Positions 1-8,422 of a DNA stretch of 64,000 nucleotides are shown piece by piece. Both the position numbers and the translations under genes were made by a program. Source of the DNA: Mycolicibacterium chubuense. GTDB lineage: Bacteria > Actinomycetota > Actinomycetes > Mycobacteriales > Mycobacteriaceae. Each line of letters begins with the position of its first letter. The first letter of the stretch is position 1. The notes below the pieces were generated by a model that saw nothing but the letters and a program-made list of their open reading frames with translations, searched no databases and had not been told where the DNA came from. The stretch spans positions 140,832 through 204,831 of the forward strand of contig NZ_JYNX01000038.1 of NCBI RefSeq assembly GCF_001044255.1. The letters run 5' to 3'.

Positions 1-147
1 CTTGATGTTCTCCTTGAGTTCGACGCCGAGTGGCCCGTAGTCCCACGCCGACCTGGTGCCGCCGTAGATCTCGCCGGACTGGAACACCAGCCCGCGCCGC
101 TTGGCCAGGTTTGCAACGGTGTCGATGATCGAGGAAGTTCGGGCCAC
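1..147 (-). CDS. glyS: Glycyl-tRNA synthetase, N-terminal fragment (runs off the window)
   Basis: This is the 5' end of a class II glycyl-tRNA synthetase, which charges tRNA-Gly in the cytoplasm. Only about 49 residues are present because the rest lies to the left of the window. The start chosen is GTG at 147-145, giving [19 protein letters not shown]. It is followed by the conserved class II N-terminal stretch [20 protein letters not shown] and then [10 protein letters not shown]. It is divergent from smtB-zur, the same arrangement as glyS (Rv2357c) and smtB (Rv2358) in M. tuberculosis. The family call is firm; the exact start is less so. Confidence 0.9.
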   Translation of the reverse strand, partial: MARTSSIIDTVANLAKRRGLVFQSGEIYGGTRSAWDYGPLGVELKENIK

Positions 148-201
148 GGCTCCACAGCGTAGTGGGGCCGCTGCGCCGCCCCGCGCCTCACATGCCGATT
201 G

Positions 202-221
202 ACATGCACAGGCACGCATGT
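202..221. promoter_or_regulatory. Inverted repeat over the smtB-zur promoter (candidate SmtB operator)
   Basis: ACATGC at 202-207 and GCATGT at 216-221 form a perfect 6-base inverted repeat with an 8-base centre. It overlaps a good -35 (TTGACA, 199-204) and a plausible -10 (TATCGT, 221-226; 16-base spacer). ArsR/SmtB proteins commonly bind such repeats at their own promoter and leave when zinc binds, so autoregulation is inferred. The arms are short and no binding data exist. Confidence 0.45.
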
Positions 222-232
222 ATCGTGAATCC

Positions 233-253
233 TAATGAAAATCGTTTCCAGTA
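233..253. promoter_or_regulatory. Candidate Zur box overlapping the smtB start codon
   Basis: An AT-rich imperfect palindrome, with TAATGAAAAT on the left and TTTCCAGTA on the right, is centred on the C at 243. The core resembles the mycobacterial Zur operator TGAAAATCATTTTCA as remembered. It stands out in a very GC-rich sequence and covers the smtB ATG at 235. Zur binding here would give zinc-dependent self-control of the smtB-zur operon. This is inference from motif likeness. Confidence 0.4.
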
Positions 254-600
254 TCGGGGAGCAGCGGCACGATCATGCCGGCGCCCCGGCGCCCGCGCTC
301 CCGCCGCGCGCGGTCCTCGACACCGCGGGCGATCTGCTGCGCGCGTTGGCCGCACCGGTGCGCATCGCGATCGTGCTGCAGCTGCACCAGGAGGCCCGCT
401 GCGTGCACGAGTTGGTCGACGCGCTCGATGTGCCGCAGCCGTTGGTGAGCCAGCATCTGCGGATCCTGAAGGCGGCCGGCGTGGTCGCCGGTGAGCGTTC
501 GGGCCGGGAAGTGGTGTACCGCCTGGTCGACGATCATCTCGCCGAGATCGTCGTCGCCGCGGTGACGCACTCGGCCGAGAACGAGGAGCACCAACCGTGA
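235..600 (+). CDS. smtB: ArsR/SmtB-family zinc-responsive repressor
   Basis: This 121-residue winged-helix protein is a metal-sensing repressor. The conserved block LLRALAAPVRIAIVLQL is followed by the recognition helix region VPQPLVSQHLRILKAAGVV and the wing ERSGREVVYRLVD. In mycobacteria SmtB releases DNA when zinc binds and lets zur be expressed. Its stop codon overlaps the zur start (GTGA at 597-600), so the two are translationally coupled, as Rv2358-Rv2359 are in M. tuberculosis. The ATG at 235 is the only usable start in frame, and a Zur-like palindrome lies across it. Confidence 0.9.
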   Translation: MKIVSSIGEQRHDHAGAPAPALPPRAVLDTAGDLLRALAAPVRIAIVLQLHQEARCVHELVDALDVPQPLVSQHLRILKAAGVVAGERSGREVVYRLVDDHLAEIVVAAVTHSAENEEHQP

Positions 601-995
601 CCGGGGCGATCCGCGCGACCCGGCAACGCGCCGCGCTGACCGCGCTGCTGGAGAACATCGACGACTTCCGCTCCGCCCAGGAACTGCACGACGAGCTGCG
701 CAAGCGGGGCGAGGGCGTCGGCCTGACCACGGTGTACCGCACGCTGCAGCAGATGGCCGCCGCCGGCGCCGTCGACACGCTGCGCACCGACACCGGCGAA
801 TCGGTGTACCGGCTCTGTTCGGAGCAGCATCACCATCACCTGGTGTGCCGGCAATGCGGGTCGACGGTCGAGATCTCCGGCGGTGAGGTCGAGACGTGGG
901 CGGCCGAGATCGCCCGCAATCACGGCTTCTCCGATGTCAGCCACACCATCGAGATCTTCGGGATCTGTGGGAGCTGCGGCGCTTCGAGTCGCTAG
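597..995 (+). CDS. zur: Zinc uptake regulator (Fur family)
   Basis: This 132-residue Fur-family repressor controls zinc homeostasis genes and, in mycobacteria, paralogous ribosomal protein and ESX-3 genes. It has an N-terminal winged helix (TTVYRTLQQMAAAGAVD) and the metal-binding HHHH at about residues 78-81. Two structural zinc CxxC pairs follow, C84/C87 (CRQC) and C124/C127 (CGSC). The GTG start overlaps the smtB stop by 4 bases, marking a two-gene operon. Its 3' end overlaps the tail of the next, convergent gene by 4 bases. The length and motifs are normal for FurB/Zur of mycobacteria. Confidence 0.93.
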   Translation: MTGAIRATRQRAALTALLENIDDFRSAQELHDELRKRGEGVGLTTVYRTLQQMAAAGAVDTLRTDTGESVYRLCSEQHHHHLVCRQCGSTVEISGGEVETWAAEIARNHGFSDVSHTIEIFGICGSCGASSR

Positions 996-1177
996 CGCCG
1001 ACGGCGCCAGCCGGCGACGGCGACGACCACCCCGACGATGACGATGATCGGGCCCAGCACCGACCAGGTGGTGGTATTGCTCATCGGGCTGCCGCCCACC
1101 GCTCCGACGCCCTGCAGCGTGAACAGCAGGCCGAACAGCGCGACCACGATCCCGACGACGACCAGACCAATACGCAC
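992..1177 (-). CDS. Small membrane protein of unknown function (61 aa)
   Basis: This short protein has two hydrophobic segments, IGLVVVGIVVALFGLLFTL near the N-terminus and LGPIIVIVGVVVAVAGW at the C-terminus. They are joined by a loop with GGSPMSNTTTW, and the protein ends in an Arg cluster (RRRR) that should stay in the cytoplasm. I chose GTG at 1177 because the reading frame before it lacks hydrophobic or conserved character. It lies 10 bases downstream of the gene ending at 1188, so it is probably the last member of the recO-uppS transcript. No function can be assigned. Confidence 0.6.
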   Translation of the reverse strand: MRIGLVVVGIVVALFGLLFTLQGVGAVGGSPMSNTTTWSVLGPIIVIVGVVVAVAGWRRRR

Positions 1178-1187
1178 GCCAACGACC

Positions 1188-1598
1188 CTAGGCCACCAGC
1201 GCGCGGCGCACATCGGCGCCGATCGCCAGCACCATCAGCACAAGGGTGCGCAGCGCGTCGTCGGCCAGCCCCGCGGCCGGGAAGTTGTACCGCAGCAGCA
1301 CATCGCCGGTCTTCTTCGGCCCGCCCGAGCCTTTGGCGCCGATCTTCTCCACCATCGACACCGTCCCCAGCAGGGTGTCCTGCGCATGCTTGGCGACCTC
1401 GGCGCGCATCGCCGCGTTGAGCGGCAGATCCCAGGCCAGCACCTGCGTCAGGGACACCATCTCCAGACCCTCGGCGATCGTCACCACCCGCAGCGAGGCG
1501 AAGGTCTGCTCGTGCTGGACGGTCAGCGCGCCGTCGTCCTCGCGCTGCACCGGCAGGATCTCGGCCAGCACCGCGGGCAGACGCTCGGCGAGCTCCAT
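1188..1598 (-). CDS. Conserved mycobacterial hypothetical protein (Rv2360c-like)
   Basis: This is a soluble protein of about 136 residues, beginning [18 protein letters not shown]. The ATG at 1598 overlaps the uppS stop in an ATGA arrangement, which decides the start over longer in-frame options. The sequence contains a mid-region LRVVTIAEGLEMVSLTQVLA and a Gly/Lys-rich stretch (GAKGSGGPKKTGDVLLRYNF). No enzyme motif, signal peptide or transmembrane segment is visible. Its position directly after uppS matches Rv2360c of M. tuberculosis. Function is unknown; translational coupling suggests co-expression with the decaprenyl diphosphate synthase. Confidence 0.75.
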   Translation of the reverse strand: MELAERLPAVLAEILPVQREDDGALTVQHEQTFASLRVVTIAEGLEMVSLTQVLAWDLPLNAAMRAEVAKHAQDTLLGTVSMVEKIGAKGSGGPKKTGDVLLRYNFPAAGLADDALRTLVLMVLAIGADVRRALVA

Positions 1599-2494
1599 CA
1601 CGCCCTGCCGAAGCGCCTGTTGCGGTGCACGTACTCCTCGCACGCCGCCCACAGGTCACGGCGGTCGTAGTCGGGCCACAGCTTGTCCTGGAAGACGTAC
1701 TCGGCGTAGGCGGCCTGCCACAGCAGGAAGTTGCTCGCCCGCTGCTCCCCCGACGTCCGGATGAACAGGTCCACATCGGGGATGTCGGCGCGGTGCAGGT
1801 GTTTGGCGAAGCTCGCCTCGCTGATGCGGGCCGGATTGATCTTGCCCTCGACCGCTTCCTGGGCCAGTTGACGCGCCGCCTCGACGATCTCGGTCCGGCC
1901 GCCGTAGTTGACGCAGTAGTTGATCGTGATGACGTCGTTGTCGACGGTCATCTCCTCGGCGATGTCGAATTCCTTGATGACGCTGCGCCACATCCGGGGC
2001 CGCGACCCCACCCAGCGCATCCGCACGCCCATGTCGTTGAGGTTCTCCCGGCGCCGGCGCACCACCTCGCGGTTGAAGCCCATCAGGAAGCGGACCTCGT
2101 CGGTGCTGCGCTTCCAGTTCTCGGTCGAGAACGCGTACACCGTGAGGTGCTTGATGCCGAGCTCGATCGCTCCGCAGGTGATGTCGATGAGCACCGCCTC
2201 GCCCATCTTGTGGCCCTCGGTGCGGCCGAGCCCGCGCTGGGTGGCCCACCGTCCGTTGCCGTCCATCACGACCGCGACGTGCTGGGGCACCTGGTCGGCC
2301 GGGATCAGCGGCGCTGCCGCCTTGGAGGTGTGCTGCGGCGGGCGGGCGAACTTGCCGTTGGTCTTGGGGGGCAACTCCGGGAAGATCACCGGCCAGGAGG
2401 ACTTGTCCGGGAACGTCGGATAGTCGTCAGGCGCCGGGGGCAGCTGAGGGTAGCTGTTCTTGCCCTTCCGCCTCCCGGTCCGTTCCGTTGCCAT
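1598..2494 (-). CDS. uppS: Decaprenyl diphosphate synthase (cis-prenyltransferase)
   Basis: This 298-residue cis-prenyltransferase extends Z,E-farnesyl diphosphate with isopentenyl diphosphate to decaprenyl diphosphate. That product is the lipid carrier for peptidoglycan, arabinogalactan and lipoarabinomannan. The family signature [12 protein letters not shown] places the catalytic Asp at about residue 78. The active-site blocks [30 protein letters not shown] and [14 protein letters not shown] are all present. A long Pro-rich N-terminal extension ([14 protein letters not shown]) matches Rv2361c. The ATG at 2494 is chosen because the protein from there matches the mycobacterial family length. 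It overlaps recO by 68 bases in another frame. Confidence 0.93.
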   Translation of the reverse strand: MATERTGRRKGKNSYPQLPPAPDDYPTFPDKSSWPVIFPELPPKTNGKFARPPQHTSKAAAPLIPADQVPQHVAVVMDGNGRWATQRGLGRTEGHKMGEAVLIDITCGAIELGIKHLTVYAFSTENWKRSTDEVRFLMGFNREVVRRRRENLNDMGVRMRWVGSRPRMWRSVIKEFDIAEEMTVDNDVITINYCVNYGGRTEIVEAARQLAQEAVEGKINPARISEASFAKHLHRADIPDVDLFIRTSGEQRASNFLLWQAAYAEYVFQDKLWPDYDRRDLWAACEEYVHRNRRFGRA

Positions 2495-3263
2495 GCGCCA
2501 CATCCTGCCTGATGGTCTGCCCGCTCTTCCGGTCCACCCGCTCCACGAGGGGCAAAGTTCGCAACTGTCGTTCCAAATGCCACTGCAGGTGCGCGGCCAC
2601 CAGTCCGCTGGCCTGGCTGCGATGCGACGCAGTGGACGTCTGGGCATGCTCCCAGTCGCCCTCGTACAGCGCCGCCATCAGATCGACCACCCCCTGGGGC
2701 GGGGTCACCGAGCCCGACGGCCGGCAGTGCACGCACACGCTGCCGCCCGCGGCGACATGAAAAGCCCGGTGCGGGCCCGGGGCGGCGCACCGGGCACACT
2801 CCGTCAGCGCCGGCGCCCATCCGGCGATCCCCATCGCGCGCAGCAGGTAGGCGTCGAGCACGAGTTCGCGGGGGCGGGCCCCGTCGGCGACCGCGCGCAG
2901 CGCGGCCACGGTGAGTCGGTGCAGGGCGGGCGCGGGCGCGTGTTCCTCCCCGGCGATCCGCTCGGCGGTCTCGAGCATCGCGCAGGCGCAGGTGTAGCGG
3001 CCGTAGTCGCTGACGATGTCCGAGGCGAACGCGTCGATCGCGGCCACCTGGGTGACGATGTCGAGATTGCGGCCGGGATAGAGCTGAACATCGATGTGCG
3101 CGAACGGTTCCAGCCGCGCCCCGAACTTGCTGCGGGTGCGCCGCACCCCCTTGGCCACCGCGCGCACCAGCCCGTGATCGCGAGTGAGCAGACTCACGAT
3201 CCGATCGGCTTCACCGAGCTTGTGCTGACGCAGCACCACCGCCCGGTCGCGGTACAGACGCAT
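2427..3263 (-). CDS. recO: DNA repair protein RecO
   Basis: RecO (278 residues) helps load RecA on single-stranded DNA in RecFOR recombination repair and anneals complementary strands. The N-terminal OB-fold is recognisable ([20 protein letters not shown], then [20 protein letters not shown]). A C-terminal zinc-type region has two Cys pairs (CARC and CVHC). The ATG at 3263 is the natural start: the frame stays open far upstream, but that part is the reverse strand of the amidase gene. The 3' end overlaps uppS by 68 bases. It is divergent from the amidase gene across 63 bases. Confidence 0.92.
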   Translation of the reverse strand: MRLYRDRAVVLRQHKLGEADRIVSLLTRDHGLVRAVAKGVRRTRSKFGARLEPFAHIDVQLYPGRNLDIVTQVAAIDAFASDIVSDYGRYTCACAMLETAERIAGEEHAPAPALHRLTVAALRAVADGARPRELVLDAYLLRAMGIAGWAPALTECARCAAPGPHRAFHVAAGGSVCVHCRPSGSVTPPQGVVDLMAALYEGDWEHAQTSTASHRSQASGLVAAHLQWHLERQLRTLPLVERVDRKSGQTIRQDVAHGNGTDREAEGQEQLPSAAPGA

Positions 3264-3326
3264 CTGGACAGTCTTCCACTGTTCGCGGGTGAAACCGAGT
3301 TCGCAGCGCCGATACTCTGGACAGTG

Positions 3327-4829
3327 ATGGCCGCAACTCCCGCTCCCCGCACCCGCTTCCCCACCCTGGGAAACCAGCTCTTCGCCCTCGCCAGCGGCAG
3401 TACGACGTCCGTCGACCTGGTCCGCCGGTCTCTCGACGCGATCGAGGCGAGCCAGCCGACCCTCAACGCCTTCCGTGTGGTGCTCCGCGAGTCCGCGCTC
3501 GCCGAGGCTGCCGCCGCCGATCGCAAACGCGCTGCCGGACATAGCAATTCGGCACTCCCCCTGCTCGGCATCCCGATCGCGGTCAAGGACGACGTCGACG
3601 TCGCCGGCGTGCCGACCCGGTTCGGCGCCGACGGTGAGGTGACCGAGGCCGACGCCGACGCCGAGGTGGTGCGGCGCCTGCGCGCGGCCGGCGCGGTGAT
3701 CGTCGGTAAGACCAACACCTGCGAGCTGGGTCAGTGGCCGTTCACCAGCGGGCCGGCGTTCGGACACACCCGCAATCCGTGGTCGCGTGAGCACACCCCG
3801 GGCGGATCGTCGGGCGGCAGCGCCGCGGCCGTCGCGGCGGGTCTGGTGGCCGCGGCGATCGGCTCCGACGGGGCGGGCAGCGTGCGCATCCCCGCCGCGT
3901 GGACGCACCTGGTCGGCATCAAACCGCAGCGCGGACGGATCTCCACCTGGCCACTTGCCGAGGCGTTCAACGGGATCACGGTCAACGGGGTGCTCGCCCG
4001 CACGGTCTCCGATGCCGCGCTGGTGCTCGATGCGGCCTCGGGCAACGCCCCGGGTGATCTGCACACCCCGCCGCCGGTGCAGGTGTCCGACCACGTGTCG
4101 CGCGCGCCCGGTCCGCTGCGGGTCGCGCTGTCGACGAAGTTCCCGTACACCGTGTTCCGGGCGACGCTGCACCCGGAGATCCGCGCGGCGCTCGAGGCGG
4201 TCGCGCAGCAACTCGAACAGCTCGGCCACACGATCGTCGCCGCCGACCCCGACTACGACCTGCGCATGTCGTGGAACTTCCTGGCCCGCTCGACGGCCGG
4301 GATCCCGCACTGGGTGGACCGTTTGGGGCACCGCGTGGTCTGGGACAAGCGCACGGTGGCCAACGCCCGGATGGGGCGGCTGCTGTCCGAGCACGTCCTG
4401 CGCAAGGCCCGCGCCCACGAGGCGGTCACCCGGCAGCGGATCGGCTGGATCTTCAACCTGGCCGACGTGGTGCTCGCCCCGACCACCGCACTGCCCCCGC
4501 CCCGGGTCGACGCGTTCGACGGGCGCAGCGGCCTGGCCACCGACCGGGCGATGATCCGCGCCTGCCCCGCCACGTGGCCGTGGAATCTGCTGGGCTGGCC
4601 GTCCATCAACGTGCCGGCGGGGTTCACCACCGACGGGTTGCCGATCGGCGTGCAACTGATGGGCCCGGCGCACAGCGAACCGCTGCTGGTGTCGTTGGCG
4701 GCCGCCCTGGAAGCGGTCAACGGCTGGGCGGTCCATCAGCCGGAGACCTGGTGGGACACCCGCGCCGCGGCCCCGCCGGCGGAGACCAATCTGCCCGCTC
4801 CGCACTCGGTCGCCGACGAGGTCGCGTAG
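3327..4829 (+). CDS. amiA2: Amidase-signature family amidase
   Basis: This 500-residue enzyme hydrolyses carboxylic amides using the Ser-Ser-Lys triad of the amidase-signature family. The Lys is K87 (GIPIAVKDDVDVAG). The Gly/Ser motif GGSSGGSAAAV carries the cis-Ser near S161, and the nucleophile is S185 (GSDGAGSVRIPA). Residue spacing fits the family (24 between the two Ser). The ATG at 3327 begins MAATPAPRTRFPTLG; a GTG one codon earlier is possible. Position between recO and era matches amiA2 (Rv2363). The physiological substrate is not evident. No signal peptide is seen, so it is probably cytoplasmic. Confidence 0.9.
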   Translation: MAATPAPRTRFPTLGNQLFALASGSTTSVDLVRRSLDAIEASQPTLNAFRVVLRESALAEAAAADRKRAAGHSNSALPLLGIPIAVKDDVDVAGVPTRFGADGEVTEADADAEVVRRLRAAGAVIVGKTNTCELGQWPFTSGPAFGHTRNPWSREHTPGGSSGGSAAAVAAGLVAAAIGSDGAGSVRIPAAWTHLVGIKPQRGRISTWPLAEAFNGITVNGVLARTVSDAALVLDAASGNAPGDLHTPPPVQVSDHVSRAPGPLRVALSTKFPYTVFRATLHPEIRAALEAVAQQLEQLGHTIVAADPDYDLRMSWNFLARSTAGIPHWVDRLGHRVVWDKRTVANARMGRLLSEHVLRKARAHEAVTRQRIGWIFNLADVVLAPTTALPPPRVDAFDGRSGLATDRAMIRACPATWPWNLLGWPSINVPAGFTTDGLPIGVQLMGPAHSEPLLVSLAAALEAVNGWAVHQPETWWDTRAAAPPAETNLPAPHSVADEVA

Positions 4830-4839
4830 TCTCCCGGCT

Positions 4840-5325
4840 GTGACCGCCTTCTCGATCCTGCGCGCGCTGCCTGCCGCGGCGCTGGTGGCGGGCGCGATCG
4901 TCGGGACTCCGGCCGCGCACGCCGACAACAAGCGCCTCAACGAGAGCGTCGTGGTCAACGTCTTCACGATCCAGAAGCAGCACGGCTGCCCGACCGAGAT
5001 CAAGATCAACCCGCAGCTGCGGCTGGCCGCGCAGTGGCACACCAACGACGTGCTCAACAACCGCGCACTCGACGGGGACATCGGCTCCGACGGCTCGACC
5101 GCACAGGACCGTGCCAACAAGGCGGGCTTCGTCGGTACGGTCTCGGAGACGGTGGCGATCAACCCGGCGCTGGCCATCAGCGGCATCGAGATCCTGAACC
5201 AGTGGTACTACCGGCCCGACTACATGGCGATCATGAGCAACTGCGCCAACACCCAGATCGGTGTGTGGTCGGAGAACAGCCTGGACCGCACCGTGGTGGT
5301 CGCGGTGTACGGGCAGCCGACTTAG
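4840..5325 (+). CDS. Secreted CAP/SCP-like protein
   Basis: This 161-residue protein has a Sec signal peptide (hydrophobic run AAALVAGAIVG, cleavage after PAAHA). The mature part has features reminiscent of small CAP-domain (SCP/PR1-like) proteins: an N-terminal helix, the central block LAAQWHTNDVLNNRALDGDIG, and the C-terminal NCANTQIGVW with hydrophobic strands (RTVVVAVYG). Two Cys in the mature chain (CPTEIK and NCANTQ) may form a disulfide. It starts 10 bases after the amidase stop, probably in one transcript, and its end overlaps era on the other strand by 4 bases. The GTG start is set by the signal peptide. Function is unknown. Confidence 0.7.
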   Translation: MTAFSILRALPAAALVAGAIVGTPAAHADNKRLNESVVVNVFTIQKQHGCPTEIKINPQLRLAAQWHTNDVLNNRALDGDIGSDGSTAQDRANKAGFVGTVSETVAINPALAISGIEILNQWYYRPDYMAIMSNCANTQIGVWSENSLDRTVVVAVYGQPT

Positions 5326-6224
5326 AAACCCAGCCGGCCGAGCTGTTTGGGATCGCGCTGCCAGTTCTTCGCGATCTTCACGCGCAGGTCGAGATAGACC
5401 TTGGTGCCGAGCAGCTTCTCGATCTGCGTGCGCGCGGCGGTGCCCACCTCGCGCAGCCGGGCGCCGCCCTTGCCGATCACGATGCCCTTCTGGGAGTCGC
5501 GTTCGACGTAGAGGATCGCGTGGACGTCGATCAGGTCGTCGCGCCCCTCCCGGGGTTCGACCTCGTCGATCACCACCGCCAGCGAGTGCGGCAGCTCGTC
5601 GCGCACCCCTTCGAGCGCGGCCTCGCGGATCAGCTCGGCCATCAGCACTTCTTCGGGTTCGTCGGTGAGTTCTCCGTCGGGGTAGAACGCCGGGCCGGGC
5701 GGCAGCTGCGCGACGATCACGTCGGTGAGGACGTCGAGCTGGGTACCCGAGGTGGCCGACACGGGCACGATCTCGGTGTCGGGGCCGACGAGCTCGCTGA
5801 CCGCCATCAGCTGTTGCGCGACAGCGTCTTTGGACACCTTGTCGATCTTCGTGACGATCGCGATCAGGGTGGTCTTCGGCGCGACGGCGCGGATCTGTTC
5901 GTAGATCCAGCGGTCTCCGGGACCGATCTTCTCGTCGGCGGGAATGCACAGCCCGATCACGTCGACCTCGGAGTAGGTGTCCTTGACCAGGTCGTTGAGC
6001 CGCTGCCCGAGCAGGGTGCGCGGCCGGTGAAGACCCGGGGTGTCGACGAGCACGATCTGGAAGGTGTCACGGTGCACGATGCCCCGGATCGTGTGCCGGG
6101 TGGTCTGCGGGCGGTTGGACGTGATCGCGACCTTGGCACCGACCAGTGCGTTGGTCAGCGTGGACTTGCCGGTGTTGGGCCGCCCGACGAAACAGGCGAA
6201 CCCGGACCGGAATTCGTCGCTCAT
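5322..6224 (-). CDS. era: Ribosome-assembly GTPase Era
   Basis: This 300-residue GTPase binds 16S rRNA and assists 30S maturation. The G1 loop is GRPNTGKS (residues 14-21). G3 is DTPG, and G4 lies in VTKID. The C-terminal KH domain is seen in GIVIGKGGARLREVGTAAR. The ATG at 6224 overlaps the stop of the upstream gene by 4 bases, so it ends the ybeY-CNNM-deaminase-like-era chain. That chain is conserved in mycobacteria (Rv2367c to Rv2364c) and links rRNA processing (YbeY) with 30S assembly (Era). Confidence 0.95.
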   Translation of the reverse strand: MSDEFRSGFACFVGRPNTGKSTLTNALVGAKVAITSNRPQTTRHTIRGIVHRDTFQIVLVDTPGLHRPRTLLGQRLNDLVKDTYSEVDVIGLCIPADEKIGPGDRWIYEQIRAVAPKTTLIAIVTKIDKVSKDAVAQQLMAVSELVGPDTEIVPVSATSGTQLDVLTDVIVAQLPPGPAFYPDGELTDEPEEVLMAELIREAALEGVRDELPHSLAVVIDEVEPREGRDDLIDVHAILYVERDSQKGIVIGKGGARLREVGTAARTQIEKLLGTKVYLDLRVKIAKNWQRDPKQLGRLGF

Positions 6225-6538
6225 CGCGGGTTGCCGGCCCTGTCGGTGACGATGACCGCCGCATCGGCGGACAGTTCGCGTACCGCGGCGACGCCGGGGT
6301 CGTCGTCCGCGCCGCCGACGAGCACCGCAGCCTCCAGACCCGTCGCGCCGCTGGACACCGCCGCCGCGACGGCGGCCTGCAACGCGGTCAGCTCCAGCGC
6401 GGCCAGCGTCACCGGCGCACCCGCGTAGGTGCGGCCGTCGGCGTCACGCACCGCCGCGCCGCTCGCGGCCTCGGCGCGGCCCATCGCGCCACGCGCCAGC
6501 ACGACGAGTTTGGCGTCCTCGGTATCGAGTTCGGTCAT
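6221..6538 (-). CDS. Cytidine-deaminase-like conserved protein (Rv2365c-like)
   Basis: This 105-residue protein begins [20 protein letters not shown]. Its fold signals recall small cytidine-deaminase-like proteins ([21 protein letters not shown], then [20 protein letters not shown]). The zinc-binding His/Cys-Ala-Glu and PCxxC motifs of active deaminases are missing, so it is probably not catalytic. Both ends overlap the neighbours by 4 bases (CNNM transporter upstream, era downstream). In M. tuberculosis the equivalent is Rv2365c, of unknown function. Confidence 0.7.
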   Translation of the reverse strand: MTELDTEDAKLVVLARGAMGRAEAASGAAVRDADGRTYAGAPVTLAALELTALQAAVAAAVSSGATGLEAAVLVGGADDDPGVAAVRELSADAAVIVTDRAGNPR

Positions 6539-7845
6539 TCCCGTCCTTCCTGTCCGTCGCTGTCCGGCTCCGATTCGGGTTCGGTGGGACTGACCAGCAC
6601 GGTGCCGACACGGACGCGGCCGCGGGGGTCCGGTCCGCCCTCGGCGCGCAGCATCAGCCCGTCCCAGGTGATCTCGGCGCCCGGCAGCGGCACCCGGCCC
6701 AGTTCGAGGGCGAGCAGGCCGCCGACGGTGTCGACGTCGAGGTCCTCGTCCACCTCCAGGTCGTAGAGCTCGCGCAGATCCTCGATGGGCAGCCGTGCCG
6801 ACACCCGGTACTGGCGGTCACCCAGTTCCTCGACCGGCGCGACCTCGTCGGTGTCGTACTCGTCGGCGATCTCGCCGACGATCTCCTCGAGCACGTCCTC
6901 GATCGTCACCAGCCCGGCGATCGCGCCGTACTCGTCGACCAGCAGCACCATGTGCACGCGGTCGAGTTGCATCTCGCGCAGCAGCGCGTCCAGCGGCTTG
7001 GAGTCGGGCACGAACGCCGGCTTGCGCATCACGTCGGACACCTTGGTGTCCCGGCCGCCGTTCCTCGAGGAGTAGGTGCGTTGCACGAGGTCCTTGAGGT
7101 AGACCACGCCGACGACGTCGTCGACGTTCTCCCCGATCACCGGGATGCGGGAATGCCCGCTGCGCACCGCCAACGACGTGGCCTGCCCCGCCGTTTTGTC
7201 ACTCTCGATCCACACCATCTCGGTGCGCGGCACCATCACCTCGCGGGCCGGGGTGTCGCCGAGTTCGAACACCGACTGGATCATCCGACGTTCGTCGTCG
7301 GCGACCACGCCGCGCTGCTGGGCCAGGTCGACGACCTCGCGCAGCTCGATCTCCGAGGCGAACGGTCCGTTGCGGAACCCGCGGCCCGGCGTCAGCGCGT
7401 TACCGATGAGCACCAGCAGCCGGCTGACGGGGGCCAGCACCACCGAGATGCCCTGCAGCGGAAGGGCCGACACCAACGCGATCGTGTACGCGTTCTGCCG
7501 GCCCACGGTGCGCGGACCCACCCCGATGGCCACGAAGCTGATCACCGTCATGATCGCCGCGGCGGTCATCAGGCCGCCACTGACACCGAGGTAGTCGTCG
7601 AGGTAGGCCGCGAGCAGCACCGTCGCGCTGACTTCACACGCAATGCGCAGCAGCACAACGAGATTGATGTATCTCGGCCGGTCGACCATCACCTGAGCCA
7701 GCCGGACGGCGCCGGGGCGCTCGTCGCGCACCAGCTCCTCGACGCGGGCGATGGACACGGTGCTGATGGCCGCGTCGATCGCGGCGAAGAGGCCGGCGAA
7801 GCCGATCAGGAAGATCGCGCCGATCAGCTGTCCGAGCCCGGTCAC
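6535..7845 (-). CDS. CNNM/CorC-family membrane protein with CBS domains
   Basis: This 436-residue protein belongs to the CNNM/HlyC/CorC family, linked to Mg2+/Co2+ handling. The N-terminal DUF21 membrane domain has about four hydrophobic segments (for example [20 protein letters not shown] and [19 protein letters not shown]). A pair of CBS domains follows at about residues 200-330 ([13 protein letters not shown], then [20 protein letters not shown]). A CorC-type C-terminal domain lies at about 345-430. The GTG start at 7845 overlaps the ybeY stop by 4 bases. It corresponds to Rv2366c, sometimes labelled hemolysin-like; that name should not be taken literally. Confidence 0.88.
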   Translation of the reverse strand: MTGLGQLIGAIFLIGFAGLFAAIDAAISTVSIARVEELVRDERPGAVRLAQVMVDRPRYINLVVLLRIACEVSATVLLAAYLDDYLGVSGGLMTAAAIMTVISFVAIGVGPRTVGRQNAYTIALVSALPLQGISVVLAPVSRLLVLIGNALTPGRGFRNGPFASEIELREVVDLAQQRGVVADDERRMIQSVFELGDTPAREVMVPRTEMVWIESDKTAGQATSLAVRSGHSRIPVIGENVDDVVGVVYLKDLVQRTYSSRNGGRDTKVSDVMRKPAFVPDSKPLDALLREMQLDRVHMVLLVDEYGAIAGLVTIEDVLEEIVGEIADEYDTDEVAPVEELGDRQYRVSARLPIEDLRELYDLEVDEDLDVDTVGGLLALELGRVPLPGAEITWDGLMLRAEGGPDPRGRVRVGTVLVSPTEPESEPDSDGQEGRE

Positions 7846-8414
7846 GGAGTGTCGCCGTGGTTCAGATCATCGCCGTCGTTCGAATCATCGAAGTATCGGG
7901 ACTTGTCCAGCAGCCTGCGGTCTTTCTCGTTCTGCCGGTCCTGGTGGTAGGCCTCGACCTGCTCGGCCACCCACTCCTCGAGCAGCTGCCGCTGCAGCGC
8001 GAACATCTCTTTTTCCTCGTCGGGTTCGGCGTGGTCGTAGCCCAGCAGATGCAGCACGCCGTGCACGGTCAGCAACGCCAGTTCCTGACCGAGGGTGTGG
8101 CCGGCGTCGGCGGCCTGGCCGGCGGCGAACTCGGGACACAGCACGATGTCGCCGAGCATCTCCGGACCCGGCTCGGGGGCGTCGGGCCGCCCGCCGGGTT
8201 CGAGCTCGTCCATCGGGAAGCTCATCACGTCGGTGGGACCCGGCAGATCCATCCAGCGCATGTGCAGATCGGCCATGGCCGCGGAGTCGAGCAGCACCAT
8301 GGACAGCTCGGCGGCGGGGTTGACGTCCATCTTCCGGATCACGAAGCGCGCGACGCTGACGAGTTCGGACTCGGAGACGTCGATGCCCGACTCGTTGGAC
8401 ACCTCGATGGTCAT
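7842..8414 (-). CDS. ybeY: Endoribonuclease YbeY (rRNA maturation)
   Basis: YbeY is a zinc-dependent single-strand endoribonuclease for 16S rRNA 3'-end processing and ribosome quality control. The signature [13 protein letters not shown] gives the three metal ligands H118, H122 and H128. The upstream block [10 protein letters not shown] is also typical. The C-terminus is an acidic tail ([17 protein letters not shown]), found in actinobacterial forms. ATG at 8414 fits the family length (190 residues). It lies 8 bases after phoH and overlaps the next gene by 4 bases, so phoH-ybeY-CNNM-Rv2365c-era read as one operon. Confidence 0.95.
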   Translation of the reverse strand: MTIEVSNESGIDVSESELVSVARFVIRKMDVNPAAELSMVLLDSAAMADLHMRWMDLPGPTDVMSFPMDELEPGGRPDAPEPGPEMLGDIVLCPEFAAGQAADAGHTLGQELALLTVHGVLHLLGYDHAEPDEEKEMFALQRQLLEEWVAEQVEAYHQDRQNEKDRRLLDKSRYFDDSNDGDDLNHGDTP

Positions 8415-8422
8415 GGTTCGCG

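Noticed and set aside
3264-5186. An in-frame upstream extension of recO giving a 919-residue protein
   Set aside because: The extension is antisense to the amidase and CAP genes and has a composition unlike a protein; RecO is complete from ATG 3263.
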